Positions 21,096 to 31,945 of a DNA stretch of 64,000 bases are shown here, in pieces; the first letter of the stretch is position 1; every line of letters begins with the position of its first letter. A model generated the notes under the pieces. That model was not told the DNA's origin. It saw only the letters and a program-made list of their open reading frames with translations, and did not search any database. Source of the DNA: Colias croceus (lineage: Eukaryota; Arthropoda; Insecta; Lepidoptera; Pieridae); the NCBI RefSeq assembly GCF_905220415.1, contig NC_059552.1:10245001-10309000 (forward strand). The letters are read 5' to 3'. Position numbers and translations under genes: made by a program.

Positions 21096-21506
21096 GGACT
21101 AGAAAAACGTTCCACGTAATGTGTAGGACAATGTGGGCGTTAAATTATATAATTATTAACTAACCAACAAAAAAAAAATCAGCTGGTTAGTAATAATTTT
21201 TCATGACCTCGTAAATAGTACATGTTGCAAAAATGGGACCTCGTTGATCAAACCTAGCATTTTGTAGGACAAATATTTTTTCGGCTAATTTAGATTATTA
21301 TTATAAGAATTATAAATAAAAAAACCAGTTAGTAATGAATTTTTGATAACCACTAAATCAACAAATTATGTTCTCATTACCCCTGTTAGCTACCACTTAC
21401 GAAATTTTTGTACTAGCTAATGTTGGGCGTCTCGTCAAAATGAAGCTACTGACGAAAAATTAGCTTGTTAGTAATCACTTACGAAAAAGGGCGAGGGATC
21501 CCGGTC
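21096..21506 (-). repeat. right terminal inverted repeat of the nuclease transposon
   Basis: Inverse of 17393-17803 over its full length, including the ten-base homopolymer. Similarity decays but continues for a further 15 or so bases internally. Confidence 0.92.
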
Positions 21507-21822
21507 TATTAAATTTATAATCTGTGAAAACATAAACCATAAAGTGTCTTCGCAAAATAACGAAAATCTTTAATTCCCAGAAATGGATTTATATTCCAGT
21601 ACGTGTATTCGTGTAATCAAAAAAGATAAAACAAACAGGCATTTTCAATTAGCTACAGCCTACAGGGATGAAAGGGATGATGTAAGCCTCAAATATTTTT
21701 TGATTAGTTTTTACAATTTCTCCTCTGGATAGAGATAGCTATAGGATGAAGTGAGATGTAAATTCTTTAGTAGGAAGTGCTGTAGTCGTAGAGCATTATT
21801 TTAATGTTAAACCTTTATTTAA

Positions 21823-21993
21823 GACGCGCTTCGGGGTTTCACCCGCGTGGCTTCGCTCCTGTTGGTCTTAGCGTAATGGTTCTCCATAAATGGGCTATCT
21901 AACACCGAAATAATTTTTTAAATCGGACCAGTAGTTCCTGAGTTTAGCGCGTTCAAACAAACAAACTCTTCAGCTTTATAATATTAGTATAGA
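21823..21993 (-). mobile_element. Helitron-like repeat, family A, worn 3' end
   Basis: CGCGCTTCGGGGTTTCACCC, TGTTGGTCTTAGCGTAATGG and CTTCAGCTTTATAATATTAGTATAGA|T are family-A landmarks. The terminal CTAG is mutated. Confidence 0.75.
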
Positions 21994-22690
21994 TGCCTGT
22001 TACAGAGATTTGCGAGCTATAAAGATGATTGCATGTAGGTAATAACAATCATGTTACTTCAGCATAATATTATTTATTAAATATTAAAATATTAAGCTAT
22101 TAGTATTTGGTTGTTCATCATCAAGTTACGTGCGTCGTACGTTTGAAAATGTCTATGTATAAATTTTTTGATACGATTTTAATTAAGCTACACACCTGAT
22201 ATTGTGGATTAATATTTTTAAACCTGGAACAGTTATCACTAACTACGGAACCCAACCCATAAAAAGTGGTTCGCACATTCCAAGCGCTCAGTATAAAAGG
22301 CCAACGTCGGGACTACGGAGCTCAAAAGCCGTGACTCTATTAAATTATTCCATTCCGCCGACTCAAAATGACGCCGTAATGTTACTAGGATTGAAAGAGT
22401 CCGCAAAGGGTTTTTTCCCCTCGGTCAAGGGTCTTTCATGTTTGGACAAACCGTTAGCCGGCTTCTCCGACGATTTCCGTTTTTCAAACATGCTCGTGAT
22501 ATTTTCGAGTCGAATCGGCATCGTGTGGGCATTGTTTGCATAATACGGGCTTTCTCGAATGTTCGCTGATATTCGCACAACTTTGTGATGTTACCAACAT
22601 TCAGACGCTAATATATTCGGCTACCTTTGTGATAAATTTGGCCAATTTTGCTTGTTGCGAAATACATAAGTAGTATCTATGATGTGTGCG
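21994..22690. other. unique sequence with a GC-richer patch
   Basis: 22230-22580 is clearly richer in GC and CpG than its surroundings and holds GTATAAAAGG at about 22290, which could be a TATA box. Frames are open on both strands (22202-22543 plus, 22363-22578 minus), but neither begins with ATG or shows a known motif. It may be a single-copy host regulatory or exon region. Confidence 0.4.
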
Positions 22691-22865
22691 TTATGTCTTA
22701 TATTTTTTAACTATATGGAGAGTTAACTATAGGGTTATCTTTACTAAAACTAACTATCACTTAGGAGTATGAAAAATAGATGTTGGCTAATTTTCAGATC
22801 TACAAAATAGGCATACAAAATTACATGAGAATCGGTCCAGCCGTTTCGGAGGAGTAAAGTAACTA
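22691..22865. repeat. fragment of an unidentified dispersed repeat
   Basis: Ends AGAATCGGTCCAGCCGTTTC GGAGGAGTAAAGTAAC, a phrase of the same kind as the Helitron bodies (ATCGGTCCAG/ATCGGTTCAG). Interrupted by the truncated LINE copy that starts at about 22866. Confidence 0.45.
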
Positions 22866-23669
22866 ACCGCTGCAGGTAAGCTCAGTTCAGCTGCATATGC
22901 AGTCCGAAAAATAAGGCAACTCACCGATGAAGATACGGCTAGACTGGTTTATTTCAGCTACTTTCATAGCATTATGTCCTATGGAATTCTACTGTGGGGC
23001 AGGGCTGCAGATATAGAAACTATATTTATCTTACAGAAAAGAGCCATTCGCTCTATATATAATTTACGTGCTCGGGATTCACTAAGAGATCATTTTAAGA
23101 ATACTGGTATCCTTACTGTACCATCACAGTATATATTTAATAATATTTTGCATGTACACAAAAACGCCGACTTACACGCAAGAGTAGGAGATAGACACGA
23201 TTATGGCACAAGGAACAAGAATAGAATTGAAATGCCATTTTTCCGATTAGCTAAAGTTAAAAATTCATTTATGGGTCAAGGTATACGCTTTTACAATAGA
23301 ATTCCTCACAATATTAAAGAGTTTAGTAGTTCTAAATTTAAAACTTATATAAAAAATGTATTAGTTCAGAGAGCGTACTACAGTATTCAGGAATATATGG
23401 ACGATAAAAACCCATGGAGGGTTGTCGCGTAAAAACCACAAGACAGTTCATTGGCATATTATGTAGTTAGATATAAGTTTCATATATTGTAATATTTACA
23501 TGATTTTAAAAGAGCAACTATGGAGTTTCTTGCCGATTCTTCTCCATAGATCACTGCTTTCCGAATCGGTGGTAAATGTTAAAATAATTATGTAATGACG
23601 ATTCGAAAGTGCTACTAAATAGTAGTCTAATTGAATAAATGAATGTTTGAGTTTGAGTTTGAGTTTGAG
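22866..23669 (+). mobile_element. 5'-truncated copy of the 1-3925 LINE
   Basis: Starts at the equivalent of about base 3108 of the first LINE and runs through the stop (23430-23432), the 3' UTR and the TTTGAG tail. The remaining ORF2 C-terminus (about 188 codons, from LSSAAYAVRKIRQLT) is still open. By eye I count about 12 substitutions in roughly 565 coding bases against 3108-3674, plus several indels in the UTR. This is typical dead-on-arrival 5' truncation. Confidence 0.92.
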
Positions 23670-24290
23670 TAACAATGAGAATTTTGTGTAAATGGAGATT
23701 TTATCAAAATCAACGCATAAAACAAAACATGAATAACATTATCACTGTCAAATATTATCGAAAAGTAATAAAGCATTGTAAAACAGTTGCACTTTAATTT
23801 ACTGCGATCCGATGTGAATGAAATATGGCTGTGTGAGTTATGTGTCTAGATATCTGATTATTTACGTTGTGTGTGTAATGTGTGCTTTTAAAAACGAACT
23901 ATAAAATAGTTGGGTATTCATGTGTAAATTACGCATTGTATAATTATGTAAAGTTCAATCATTATGAAAGGGCTTTTGAACGAATGGGTAATAATTTATC
24001 TGATTGTTACGATTATTTGGTGAACGTTTACTTTAAAGTGTTCGATTTTATGCAAGTATTATACATTTGAACGTGTGGGAATATAATATAAAAAATAAAT
24101 CGCGTTTAAACTCCGTTAAAAATCTTTAATTTCTAAGTTTACTTTAAAACTAAAAAGTCTGCTGGCTGCTGCTGTGCTAGCTAGTATATTTAAGATATAG
24201 TTCTTTGGTCCATTTTAACGTAAGTGGAATATAAATATCTTATTCAATCGCTCAGTTAGTGAAGAAGAAAATGTGTATATATATAAATAA
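23670..24290. other. AT-rich unique sequence, no gene seen
   Basis: No recognised element; the frame at 23882-24070 is probably chance. Confidence 0.5.
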
Positions 24291-24531
24291 CTAGCTTTCC
24301 GCCTGCGGCTTCACCCGCGTTTAAAAAAAACCAGTATTGTTCCCGTTCCCGTGGAATTTCCGGAATGAAACCTATCCTATGTGTTAATGCAAGTTACCCT
24401 CTATATGTGTGCTAAATTTCATTGTAATCGGTTCAGTATGGTTCAGTAGTATTTGCGTGAAAGAGTAACAAACACACACACTCACACACACATCCTCACA
24501 AACTTTCGCATTTATAATATTACTAGTAGGA
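24291..24531 (-). mobile_element. Helitron-like repeat, family B
   Basis: CTAGCTTTCCGCCTGCGGCT ... CCCGTTCCCGTGG ... a GGTTCAGTATGGTTCAGTAG duplication ... CACACACTCACACACA ... TTTATAATATTACTAGTAGGA|T. Confidence 0.82.
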
Positions 24532-25352
24532 TTACACCAAAACACGTAGGTAGATTATCAAACATAAATCTTATATTATCTCCATACGAGAATACTGTCG
24601 TGTGAATCATAAGCTATCAAATTGACAAATGTGGTGAATTTTCCTCGTATATGTAACATAAGAATAAAATGTGAATGATAAGAGTTATCAATGTGTCTTG
24701 TGGGCTGAAATAAATTGTTATTAGACAGGCATAATAAATATGATGTAAATGGTTAAGTTGTTGCATATATTGTCTGGTTTTTAGCTTAAAATTTATTTAT
24801 AGCTATTAACTCGAGTTGTTTAAAGCACGAATTTTTGATGAAAACCTTTCTCTACAACTAGGTATGATATATGGATAATAAATTTAATAGAGTCACAGTG
24901 AAAACAGAACGAAAATTTGTGCAGTAGTTTTCGAGTTTATCGCGAACAGACAGACAGACGCAACGGATAACTTTGATGATATGTAGCGAAGAAGTATAAG
25001 AATATCCCGCAGTTGTAGAGCATTTGTGTAAATATTGAAACTAAACGTTTAAAAAAAGGTACATAATGATGTACCTACTTTTTTTTCCCTTCTTGGCACA
25101 AATGTTATTGGCAGAGTCAATCACAAAAAAAAAATGAAAATGCTTGCTTTCTCATAACAGCGATTAACGAAACATATTCGTGCAAAAAAAACTTCACAAG
25201 GAGTTAAATATTCTTTATAAAAAGTTTATGATATTACACTCATCTATAATTTTTTTATGACAGATTGGGCGGCTCTCCAAACAACCTTTAGCATGTCATG
25301 CCGCATGACTGTCTAGTGTCTAGACTGTCGAAAGAAAAGTACGGTTAATTAA
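24532..25352. other. AT-rich sequence, no gene seen
   Basis: 24910-24985 (GTGCAGTAGTTTTCGAGTTT, then CAGACAGACAGACG and TGATGATATGTAG) looks like a worn fragment of a dispersed repeat. 25280-25330 contains short inverted words around GTCATGCCGCATGAC. Confidence 0.45.
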
Positions 25353-25630
25353 TAAAATAATAAATAAATAAATAAATATTTCGGGACAATTTTCACACAC
25401 GGCACGATCTGATCCCATACTAAGCTTTTCGCTTGTGTTATGGAAACCAGATGGCTGATAAATATACATATATAATTTTAAATAAATACTTATATAGATA
25501 ATTAATACCCAGACACGGAGCAAACATCTTTGTTCATCACACAAATATTTGCCCCGGGTGGGAATCGAACCCACGACCTCTGGCTTGGAAGGCAGGGCCA
25601 CTACCAACCAAGCCAACCGGTCAGTCAATA
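25353..25630 (-). mobile_element. tRNA-derived SINE (tRNA-Gly-like head) with TSD
   Basis: On the minus strand it begins at the head: TTGGCTTGGTTGGTAGTGGC (A-box region), CTGCCTTCCAAGCC (resembles a Gly-TCC anticodon arm) and GTGGGTTCGATTCCCACCC (B box and T arm). A unique body with AATATTTGTGTGATGAACA and CTGGGTATTA follows, and a (TATTT)n-like tail. The 8-base duplication TTAATTAA occurs at 25345-25352 and 25631-25638. The SINE body and tail argue against a functional tRNA gene. Confidence 0.82.
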
Positions 25631-26084
25631 TTAATTAACTTTTTACCAGCTATTGCTTTAAATTTTTACGAAACCTGCATTTTACAATGTTTATACAGCT
25701 GATGGGAAGCATGAAATGTATAATAAATATAAATAACATGGAATATGATAAATATAAATAACGTAGATATTTCCACTAAGTTGAAAGTTAATTTGTTAAG
25801 GATTTTTTTGGCCTTATATTTGTTTTTGATACCTACAAATTGCCTTTATTATTCATTATCCTGGAAATACTACTAAAAATCAACAGCATAAAAACCTATA
25901 TTTATCATCAAAGCCCAAAGATATTTTCAAATTTTCAATAAAATTAAATTTTCTTCAACATAAAATTTTTATCACAATGTACTTAAAGCAATCCATATTA
26001 TATTGTTTATCCGATTTTACGCCGATATAAAAATACAATAATTAGCAAGTCACATAGAAAATAAAGATTTTAAAAATTAAACAC
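25631..26084. other. AT-rich unique sequence, no gene seen
   Basis: No ORF and no recognised repeat. Confidence 0.5.
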
Positions 26085-26262
26085 TGTATACCGGACATAA
26101 AATTTTATTCCTATTTATTACAAAATAAACATCCAGAACACTAACATGGTCAACTATACATCGATAGCAGTAAATCTTAAGGCCAGGGTAAGCCGAGCTG
26201 CGCATACATCCATCAAGCGGCATTAACGCGTCAGGTGCGGCGGGCTATACACCGGGCGATCT
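26085..26262 (-). other. possible 3'-terminal exon of a host gene
   Basis: On the minus strand, TTTTATTTTGTTTCAG (ending 26261) is a good splice acceptor. It is followed by a GC-rich stretch whose third frame reads RPVYSPPHLTR and then TAA (26225-26223). AATAAA signals follow at 26119-26114 and 26109-26104. The composition contrast (GC-rich for about 90 bases in a very AT-rich region) suggests constraint. The peptide is too short to identify, and no upstream exon was found. Confidence 0.25.
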
Positions 26263-26330
26263 GAAACAAAATAAAAATGATGTTAATTATTTTTATTTTG
26301 AAACAAAATAAAAATAATGTTAAAAAAATT
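26263..26330. repeat. short direct repeat
   Basis: TGAAACAAAATAAAAATGAT (26262) recurs as TGAAACAAAATAAAAATAAT about 38 bases on, separated by its partial inverse ATTATTTTTATTTT. Confidence 0.6.
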
Positions 26331-26714
26331 TAAAAAGACTAGAATTTCATTAAAAGACCTATATGTTGTATACGTTATATAATATAGTTATTTAAGTGTT
26401 AAAATCCCCATGTAAAGTATTCTAAATGTTACGAAATAGAACACAGAAATTTTAATGACTGATTTGATTGAGAGAAAATTATACTTAATACAGAATTATG
26501 TAGATCTAGATCTATTATTCATAACTATTTTTCTAAGGGAATCGATCTCGATAAAAATGAACTAATTTACGAATATCGTAACGTACCTATGGGAACTACT
26601 CAATGCTCTATTAATCTACATGACGGGGAAAATATTTGTAGATTATATCTGCGAAAGAGGTGTCTCTATCAATACATTTTTGTCTTTTAAATGCCTACTG
26701 CAACCAACCAATCT

Positions 26715-26793
26715 AGAAGAGCGATTTTTGTGTGCACTTATTTCATAGCATTTCAAATGCTTAAAAATAAGTGCACACAAAAATCGCCCTTCT
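26715..26793. repeat. 79-bp near-perfect palindrome
   Basis: Left arm AGAAGAGCGATTTTTGTGTG CACTTATTT pairs with the right arm 26765-26793 at 28 of 29 positions. The centre contains a second perfect inverted word, AGCATTT-C-AAATGCT. The whole could form a stem of nearly 40 bp. It is either a small fold-back element or a hairpin RNA precursor. Confidence 0.8.
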
Positions 26794-28240
26794 CATAACC
26801 TCGAATAAAACTCAAATTGTTTTTTTCCAGCAATTCCTCGACACGTCCGCTCCATGTCAGCGATTTTCAAACTTTCGTAAAAGTATTTTAACTTGTAATT
26901 GGATCTAATTCGCGTCGTTATTCACATCTGCAATAAGATTCTCAAACTTTTTAATTACTTCGACGTGGAAAATAATTGAACACATTCGTTACGAGTTTGA
27001 TTCATTTTTTATTTAGAAGATTTTCATTTGAGATTGAAATTACGTGTTCTGAAGCATACGACAACGGTCTTAAATAAATCTATAAGTAAATGTTTTATCG
27101 TTTTCTTGTTAATAATGATCGAAGTTCATTTTGTTCAAATCCTAACTCATTAATAATATTTGAAATTGTTGTATCGCAAAAATGTATTATCTACTCATAT
27201 GCTATTTTTATTTAAATTCTTTACCATACATTAATAGGTACTGCTTAATAATTATTATTTAGATAGTCACACAAAATACAATACAATATATTGTGACAGT
27301 AAAATAAAGTTATTTAAACCTAACCGCCCGAAATAAACATGTTACTTCTTTATTCCCATTGTCATAATAAAACATGTTATATTTTAACCTAACAATGTAT
27401 AATGTATATGCTAGTAATCGTGACATTTTAGTAAATTAGTTAAGCCTAGTACAGACTCTGCCTAATTCGGGTTTAAACGCTGACTTGTGTCTTGAGTGTT
27501 GACATAAATGTGTTATGAGTAGCAAAAAAGTTACCTTTATTATCATGTTTTTGTATTTTTTATTCATGTTATGAAATACTGAAATGTAATTGTACTTTGT
27601 ATGTATATTTGTGTGTGTTAAATTTTATATTATCAGACAGCTAAATAGAACGAATCTAGAAGTTGAGATATCAATTTTTACATTTGTGACTCTTTGGCAA
27701 ATTATTTTAAGCGTCATATAAAATAGTCGATTACACACGGCTAAACCAAACTAATTAAGCTCTCGGCTATCAGAATATTCCTTAAGTCCAAGATCTCACC
27801 GCTGAGTGTCACGCAGCTCTCAGCGTTAATGCGTGCACCGTGTCACGTGTTTGCGATGCTATTTGGGAGACTATTCTGGTCATTTTATGTATTTATTTAT
27901 ATTGGGTCGTATTACAAACACATAAACTATTGAGGCTTATAATATAGATTTAGAGGATATTATGATTTAAACGAGTTCAGCGCTTTGAAATGTTATTAGA
28001 ATCATATTTTTATAATGTGGTATTGAGTTCAATAATTTAGATTTTGATTAAATTGGGATTGAACGTGTAAAGATAACAATACAATTCTTAACAATATTTT
28101 AAGGCTTGACTTTTAATACTAATATAAAATATATAAATAAATGTCTATGAATGCTTTATTGATATATTATATTAACTTTGTAATCTGTTTCTATTTAAGA
28201 TAAGGTTGCATTTATCGGTTCTAAGATTTTCCCTCCCTTA
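26794..28240. other. AT-rich unique sequence with a SINE-head remnant
   Basis: 27780-27802 (TTAAGTCCAAGATCTCACCG CTGAG) resembles the reversed head of the SINE at 14683-15008. Nothing else recognised. Confidence 0.4.
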
Positions 28241-31144
28241 TCTTTTCTTCGACTTTGTACACGAAGCACATTTACTATAGCGTGGTGTTGATAGCAATGG
28301 TTCGTTTCTGTCTTAATTCATTATCTATTCAAGTTAATGTCTTGTCATCACACCCACTTCGCAGCACTATCGCCTCACCATCGCCTCTCCATCGCTTTAA
28401 AATCGTTGACACCAGAATAACCCCGCCAAACGGACAAACAGTGAGTGGAAACCATTTGCGCAGAGCACCTCACCACTAGCCGTACCAATAGTGTCCCAGA
28501 ATTAGCATTTAGCCCGAATATAGCGTATGTAAATGGGACGTTCAAATGTGGCTTGCTATGCGGCTCTTTTGTAGGCAACAACTTCATATTTTGTAGGTTT
28601 CGTGATTATGTAATAGTACAGATAAATTAATAGTATTGTGATAGGTTTATTTGCGTGTATGAGTTGTTGTAAATTATAGAAAAATACATGAGAAATAAAT
28701 GAAGCTTGTTATTTATTATGTACATTTTATTGATCACTAAAATTAATATTAAATAATTATTACATTGTATAAATTTATAAAATATTACATTATATAAATT
28801 TATAAGTTTTAGTTTATCATAGTAAATACACAAAGTCTAGAAATATCTAAATAACAAGCGGCAAATTAATTTATAATACGAAAATTACAAAACATTAAAC
28901 TTCAAATAACAATCATCCAAGTATCAAATCTCAGCAGTAAAAGTAACAAACACAATCAAGAAAGAAATAATGAACCTCTTATTACTTACTACACGTCGCA
29001 ACTTGAAATTAGAACAAATAAAACGATTTAATACTAAAATCAACTCATTTCGGGCGTGGTATAAGGAGTAAGAGCAAGCGTTTTCAACGTCTTTGAAGTG
29101 TAAATAAAATTATGGATTATATTTTAAGCAGAAAAAATCTGATTTTTGTATTTATTAAAGTAAGTCATCTTGTGTTCACTTCAAATACATCTTTTAATGT
29201 AAAGTACTTGACCTTTAATCATTAGCAATTTCCTTTGCTCTTGAACGTCAAAAATTTATTTGTATCTATTTTTTAAAGGCGGGATAAATCAAAACAAACA
29301 TAAGGATTTTCTTTTAATTTTTAATTACGTTCCAAGATACACTCGAAATACTTATAAGAAAACAACGCACTGCCTTATACATTAAATACATTTTATTTTA
29401 CATTAAATCGCTAGTTACTTTCACCTGTACTCAACATCAGTCTCTCAAGACAAAAGACATTCAGAAGTTTGAGCCATCAATTTTATTGTGTAACTTGTCG
29501 AACTCCAACTTATTATTTTCCTTCATCACTAGAAGGCTTTCGCAGAAATACTCATTTTTTGCTGAGATTAATTTCTATGTCTAAGGCTATGTCATAACTC
29601 TATCATAACTATGTCTATATTACTACAATGAATACGTATTCAAATATAATTCGTAGTTTCTAAGTTTATTTACGTTGGTAAGTATACTTTTTGTAATAAT
29701 AATCAATAGTTGTTGTGCAATTTTAATATTCATAAAATGTTATGTTCACTAAGGGTTAATTTTGTGTCACGTCAAAGAGCTAAAAAGTTGAAAAGCATTG
29801 AACGTAATATTAGAAGTATTTAAGTTTATTTCAAGGTAAGGTCTGGCACCGTCGCGTTGCAAGATTTTGTAAAGGGCTAAAAAAGTACATAAATTTTATA
29901 TACTAGCGTGTAAAGATGAAATAAAAATAACGTGTCGAGTCAAGACACTTTGAGATATATTAATTAAATAGTGTTTTATTTTGAGCTTTACAGATTTTTA
30001 CACCCTTTTTAATGCTTCCTTATTAGTATCTTGGTATAAACCGATGAAGACTTAATACTTATAAATTAATGATAACCTGACAATGCATGAAATGTTTATT
30101 AAAAGAGATATTTTCTGTGTGCTGTATGTATTATTCCATAATAATAATTAATTCATTTATTCAAGCAACTATAATACTCATATTTGTTACTAACATTATT
30201 CTTAAAACACAAGATAAAACGTAACCATTTCCACGATCCTGTCCCTTCATAACCAGCCACATACGAAACAAAACTATTAGACACAGAACGAGTTAGTAAT
30301 TTATTTTGGTAATCGAGTAATTTGTCTGTTGGGATTGAAGCCATTTGTCCGCAGGTGACTGTATCCACGCGGCCTGGCGGGATATTTAATTAGATAATCC
30401 GTTGTGTGTTCGTTTAACCCTTGTGTGATCATAATTACTGGATAGGTTAGTAATTTTTAAGTGTTTATTTTTGCTCTAGAATAAATTAGGGCTGAATGTA
30501 GTCTTCTCGATTTAATTTGAGATGGAGAGAAATTAAACTAAACAGGATTAAAGCATATTATTATGTACAAACTATACATAATATATAAAACAATATTAAT
30601 GTGAAAAGCAGAGTTGTTATTTTAAATTGGTATATTGTTATATAAATGTATTTAGGATAAATAACTATATGTATAGTGTAAATCATGACCGATTTTTCAT
30701 TTTTCAAACTTAAATTTACTAGATTCAGTTTAATTCCTAAAAAATAGAATTTAAACAACTTGTTGTCTTCTTTACCCACAAATTATTAGACATTCCCTCA
30801 ATGATGAAGAATAAATTAATTTTCGCGGAATATGAAATATTAATAAATTCCGATTGATTTCACATAACTTACTCTACAGAAAGTCTTGAAGTCTTTCAAT
30901 ATTTATAATTTCTTTATTTAATTATATTTCCCGTTTCACTGGTAAAAGAGACATTTTATTTCTGGGACAATTAATTCTGAAAGCCTACAGGTAACAGCGT
31001 TATCTTAACATTTTATTTCTTTGGGAAAAGTATTTTAATTTACTTGTTCTGTGTTCGTCTCGTTTTCTTGCATACAAAAACAGGAATAAAGTAAAATTTT
31101 AAGCGCATACAAATCTATTAAAATGACTTAGGTATGTAGCAGAA
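28241..31144. other. AT-rich unique sequence with one GC-richer patch
   Basis: 28320-28590 is GC-richer, with frames open on both strands (28255-28479 plus, 28375-28587 minus), but no recognisable domain or splice context. 28762-28808 is a short tandem repeat (ATTACATTGTATAAATTTAT and a close copy 26 bases on). A frame at 30153-30368 minus begins MDTVTCGQMASIPTDK but matches nothing I know. Confidence 0.4.
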
Positions 31145-31319
31145 CAAGCTTTCCGCCCGCGGCTTTGCCCGCTTTGTCCAAAACCTAAAAGCTTCCTCTT
31201 CAATCACTCTATCTATTTAAAAAAAACCGCATCAAAATCCGTTGCGTAGTTTGATAGATTTAAGCATACAAAGGGACATAGGGACAGAAAAAGCGACTTT
31301 GTTTTATACTATGTAGTGA
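31145..31319 (-). mobile_element. Helitron-like repeat, family C
   Basis: Same body as 11924-12106: GCATCAAAATCCGTTGCGTAG, GGGACATAGGGACAG, TTTTATACTATGTAGTGA|T. The 3' end is AGCTTTCCGCCCGCGGCT, with CTAG worn to CTTG. Confidence 0.72.
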
Positions 31320-31726
31320 TAACACATATATAACAGTCTACTATGTAAGAGATTGAAAAGATTTTCTCAATTTCACGACTCGATTTAAAAATGTTTTATT
31401 ATTTCACAGCTACTTTACCTACCTAGCATAAGTTTTTTTTTCAACACAGACAAAGCCGGGGCAAGCTATTAACAAATTCCGAATAAAGTCAGCAATTGTC
31501 AGAAGGGCTGTAATGCAGATGTTCCGTGCTATGTCCGGACATGGTCAAACACGGGCTGTAATGTTGACATTGTAAGTGTAGAATGGTGATTAACGGCTGT
31601 GTACATCGCCTATAGATTTATGGAAGGTGCTAGATGCGTCGTTTCAGGTAAAGAATAAAGTAACAAAAAGCGTGAGTATTGAACTAGCAAATATAGCGTA
31701 TGTAAAGCAGGAATTGTGTTGTTTTT

Positions 31727-31945
31727 GAAGTGAAACTTCTTTATCGGGGTTGGAAAAAAAATTAGTGTAACATTTTTTCGTTACGCGTGACATTTTTCCG
31801 TTACGCGCCATCTTTTTCTTATCCCTACCACGCGTGATTCGACGTATTTCTGTAAAGTTGCATATAGTAAATTATTTTTTGAAAAATAAGGTCATAAAGA
31901 AGTTTCACTTCTTACGTGTGTACACTAAGTACACGCACACATTTT
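31727..31945 (+). mobile_element. MITE-like element with 18-bp inverted repeats and trailing hairpin
   Basis: GAAGTGAAACTTCTTTAT (31727-31744) is perfectly inverted at 31894-31911. A hairpin GTGTAC-ACTAA-GTACAC follows. Inside, ACATTTTT(T)CGTTACGCG is directly repeated. The copy at 59542-59695 has the same layout. Confidence 0.65.

Larger units (their letters stand above)
17393..21506 (+). mobile_element. DNA transposon with 411-bp TIRs carrying a FEN/XPG-like nuclease gene
   Basis: The left end (17393-17803) and right end (21096-21506) are inverted copies of each other, 411 bp each. By eye I find a single base difference (AAGCTAAATTTT against AAGCTAATTTTT), so the insertion is very recent. 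The termini read GACCGGGATCCCTCGCCC. The flanks allow either a TA duplication (17391-17392 and 21507-21508) or TTA duplicated with TIRs starting TAGACC. Inside are a direct repeat of most of the left TIR (about 17852-18205), an AT-rich region, one spliced gene (19265-20827) and nine copies of a TTGTAGGACA-type motif. I see no DDE transposase, so either it lies in undetected exons or this copy depends on another. The nuclease and long TIRs recall the Academ superfamily, from memory only. A smaller relative with homologous ends is at 59751-60318. Confidence 0.85.

Noticed and set aside
17393..21506. LTR retrotransposon
   Set aside because: The roughly 411-bp end repeats are inverted, not direct, and no gag-pol is present.
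25555..25625. tRNA-Gly gene
   Set aside because: The T arm and anticodon-like region are good, but it continues into a SINE body and A/T-rich tail with TTAATTAA duplications.
28375..28587. Minus-strand 70-codon ORF in a GC-richer patch
   Set aside because: No known motif and no supporting splice or poly(A) signals; kept only as part of the interval description.
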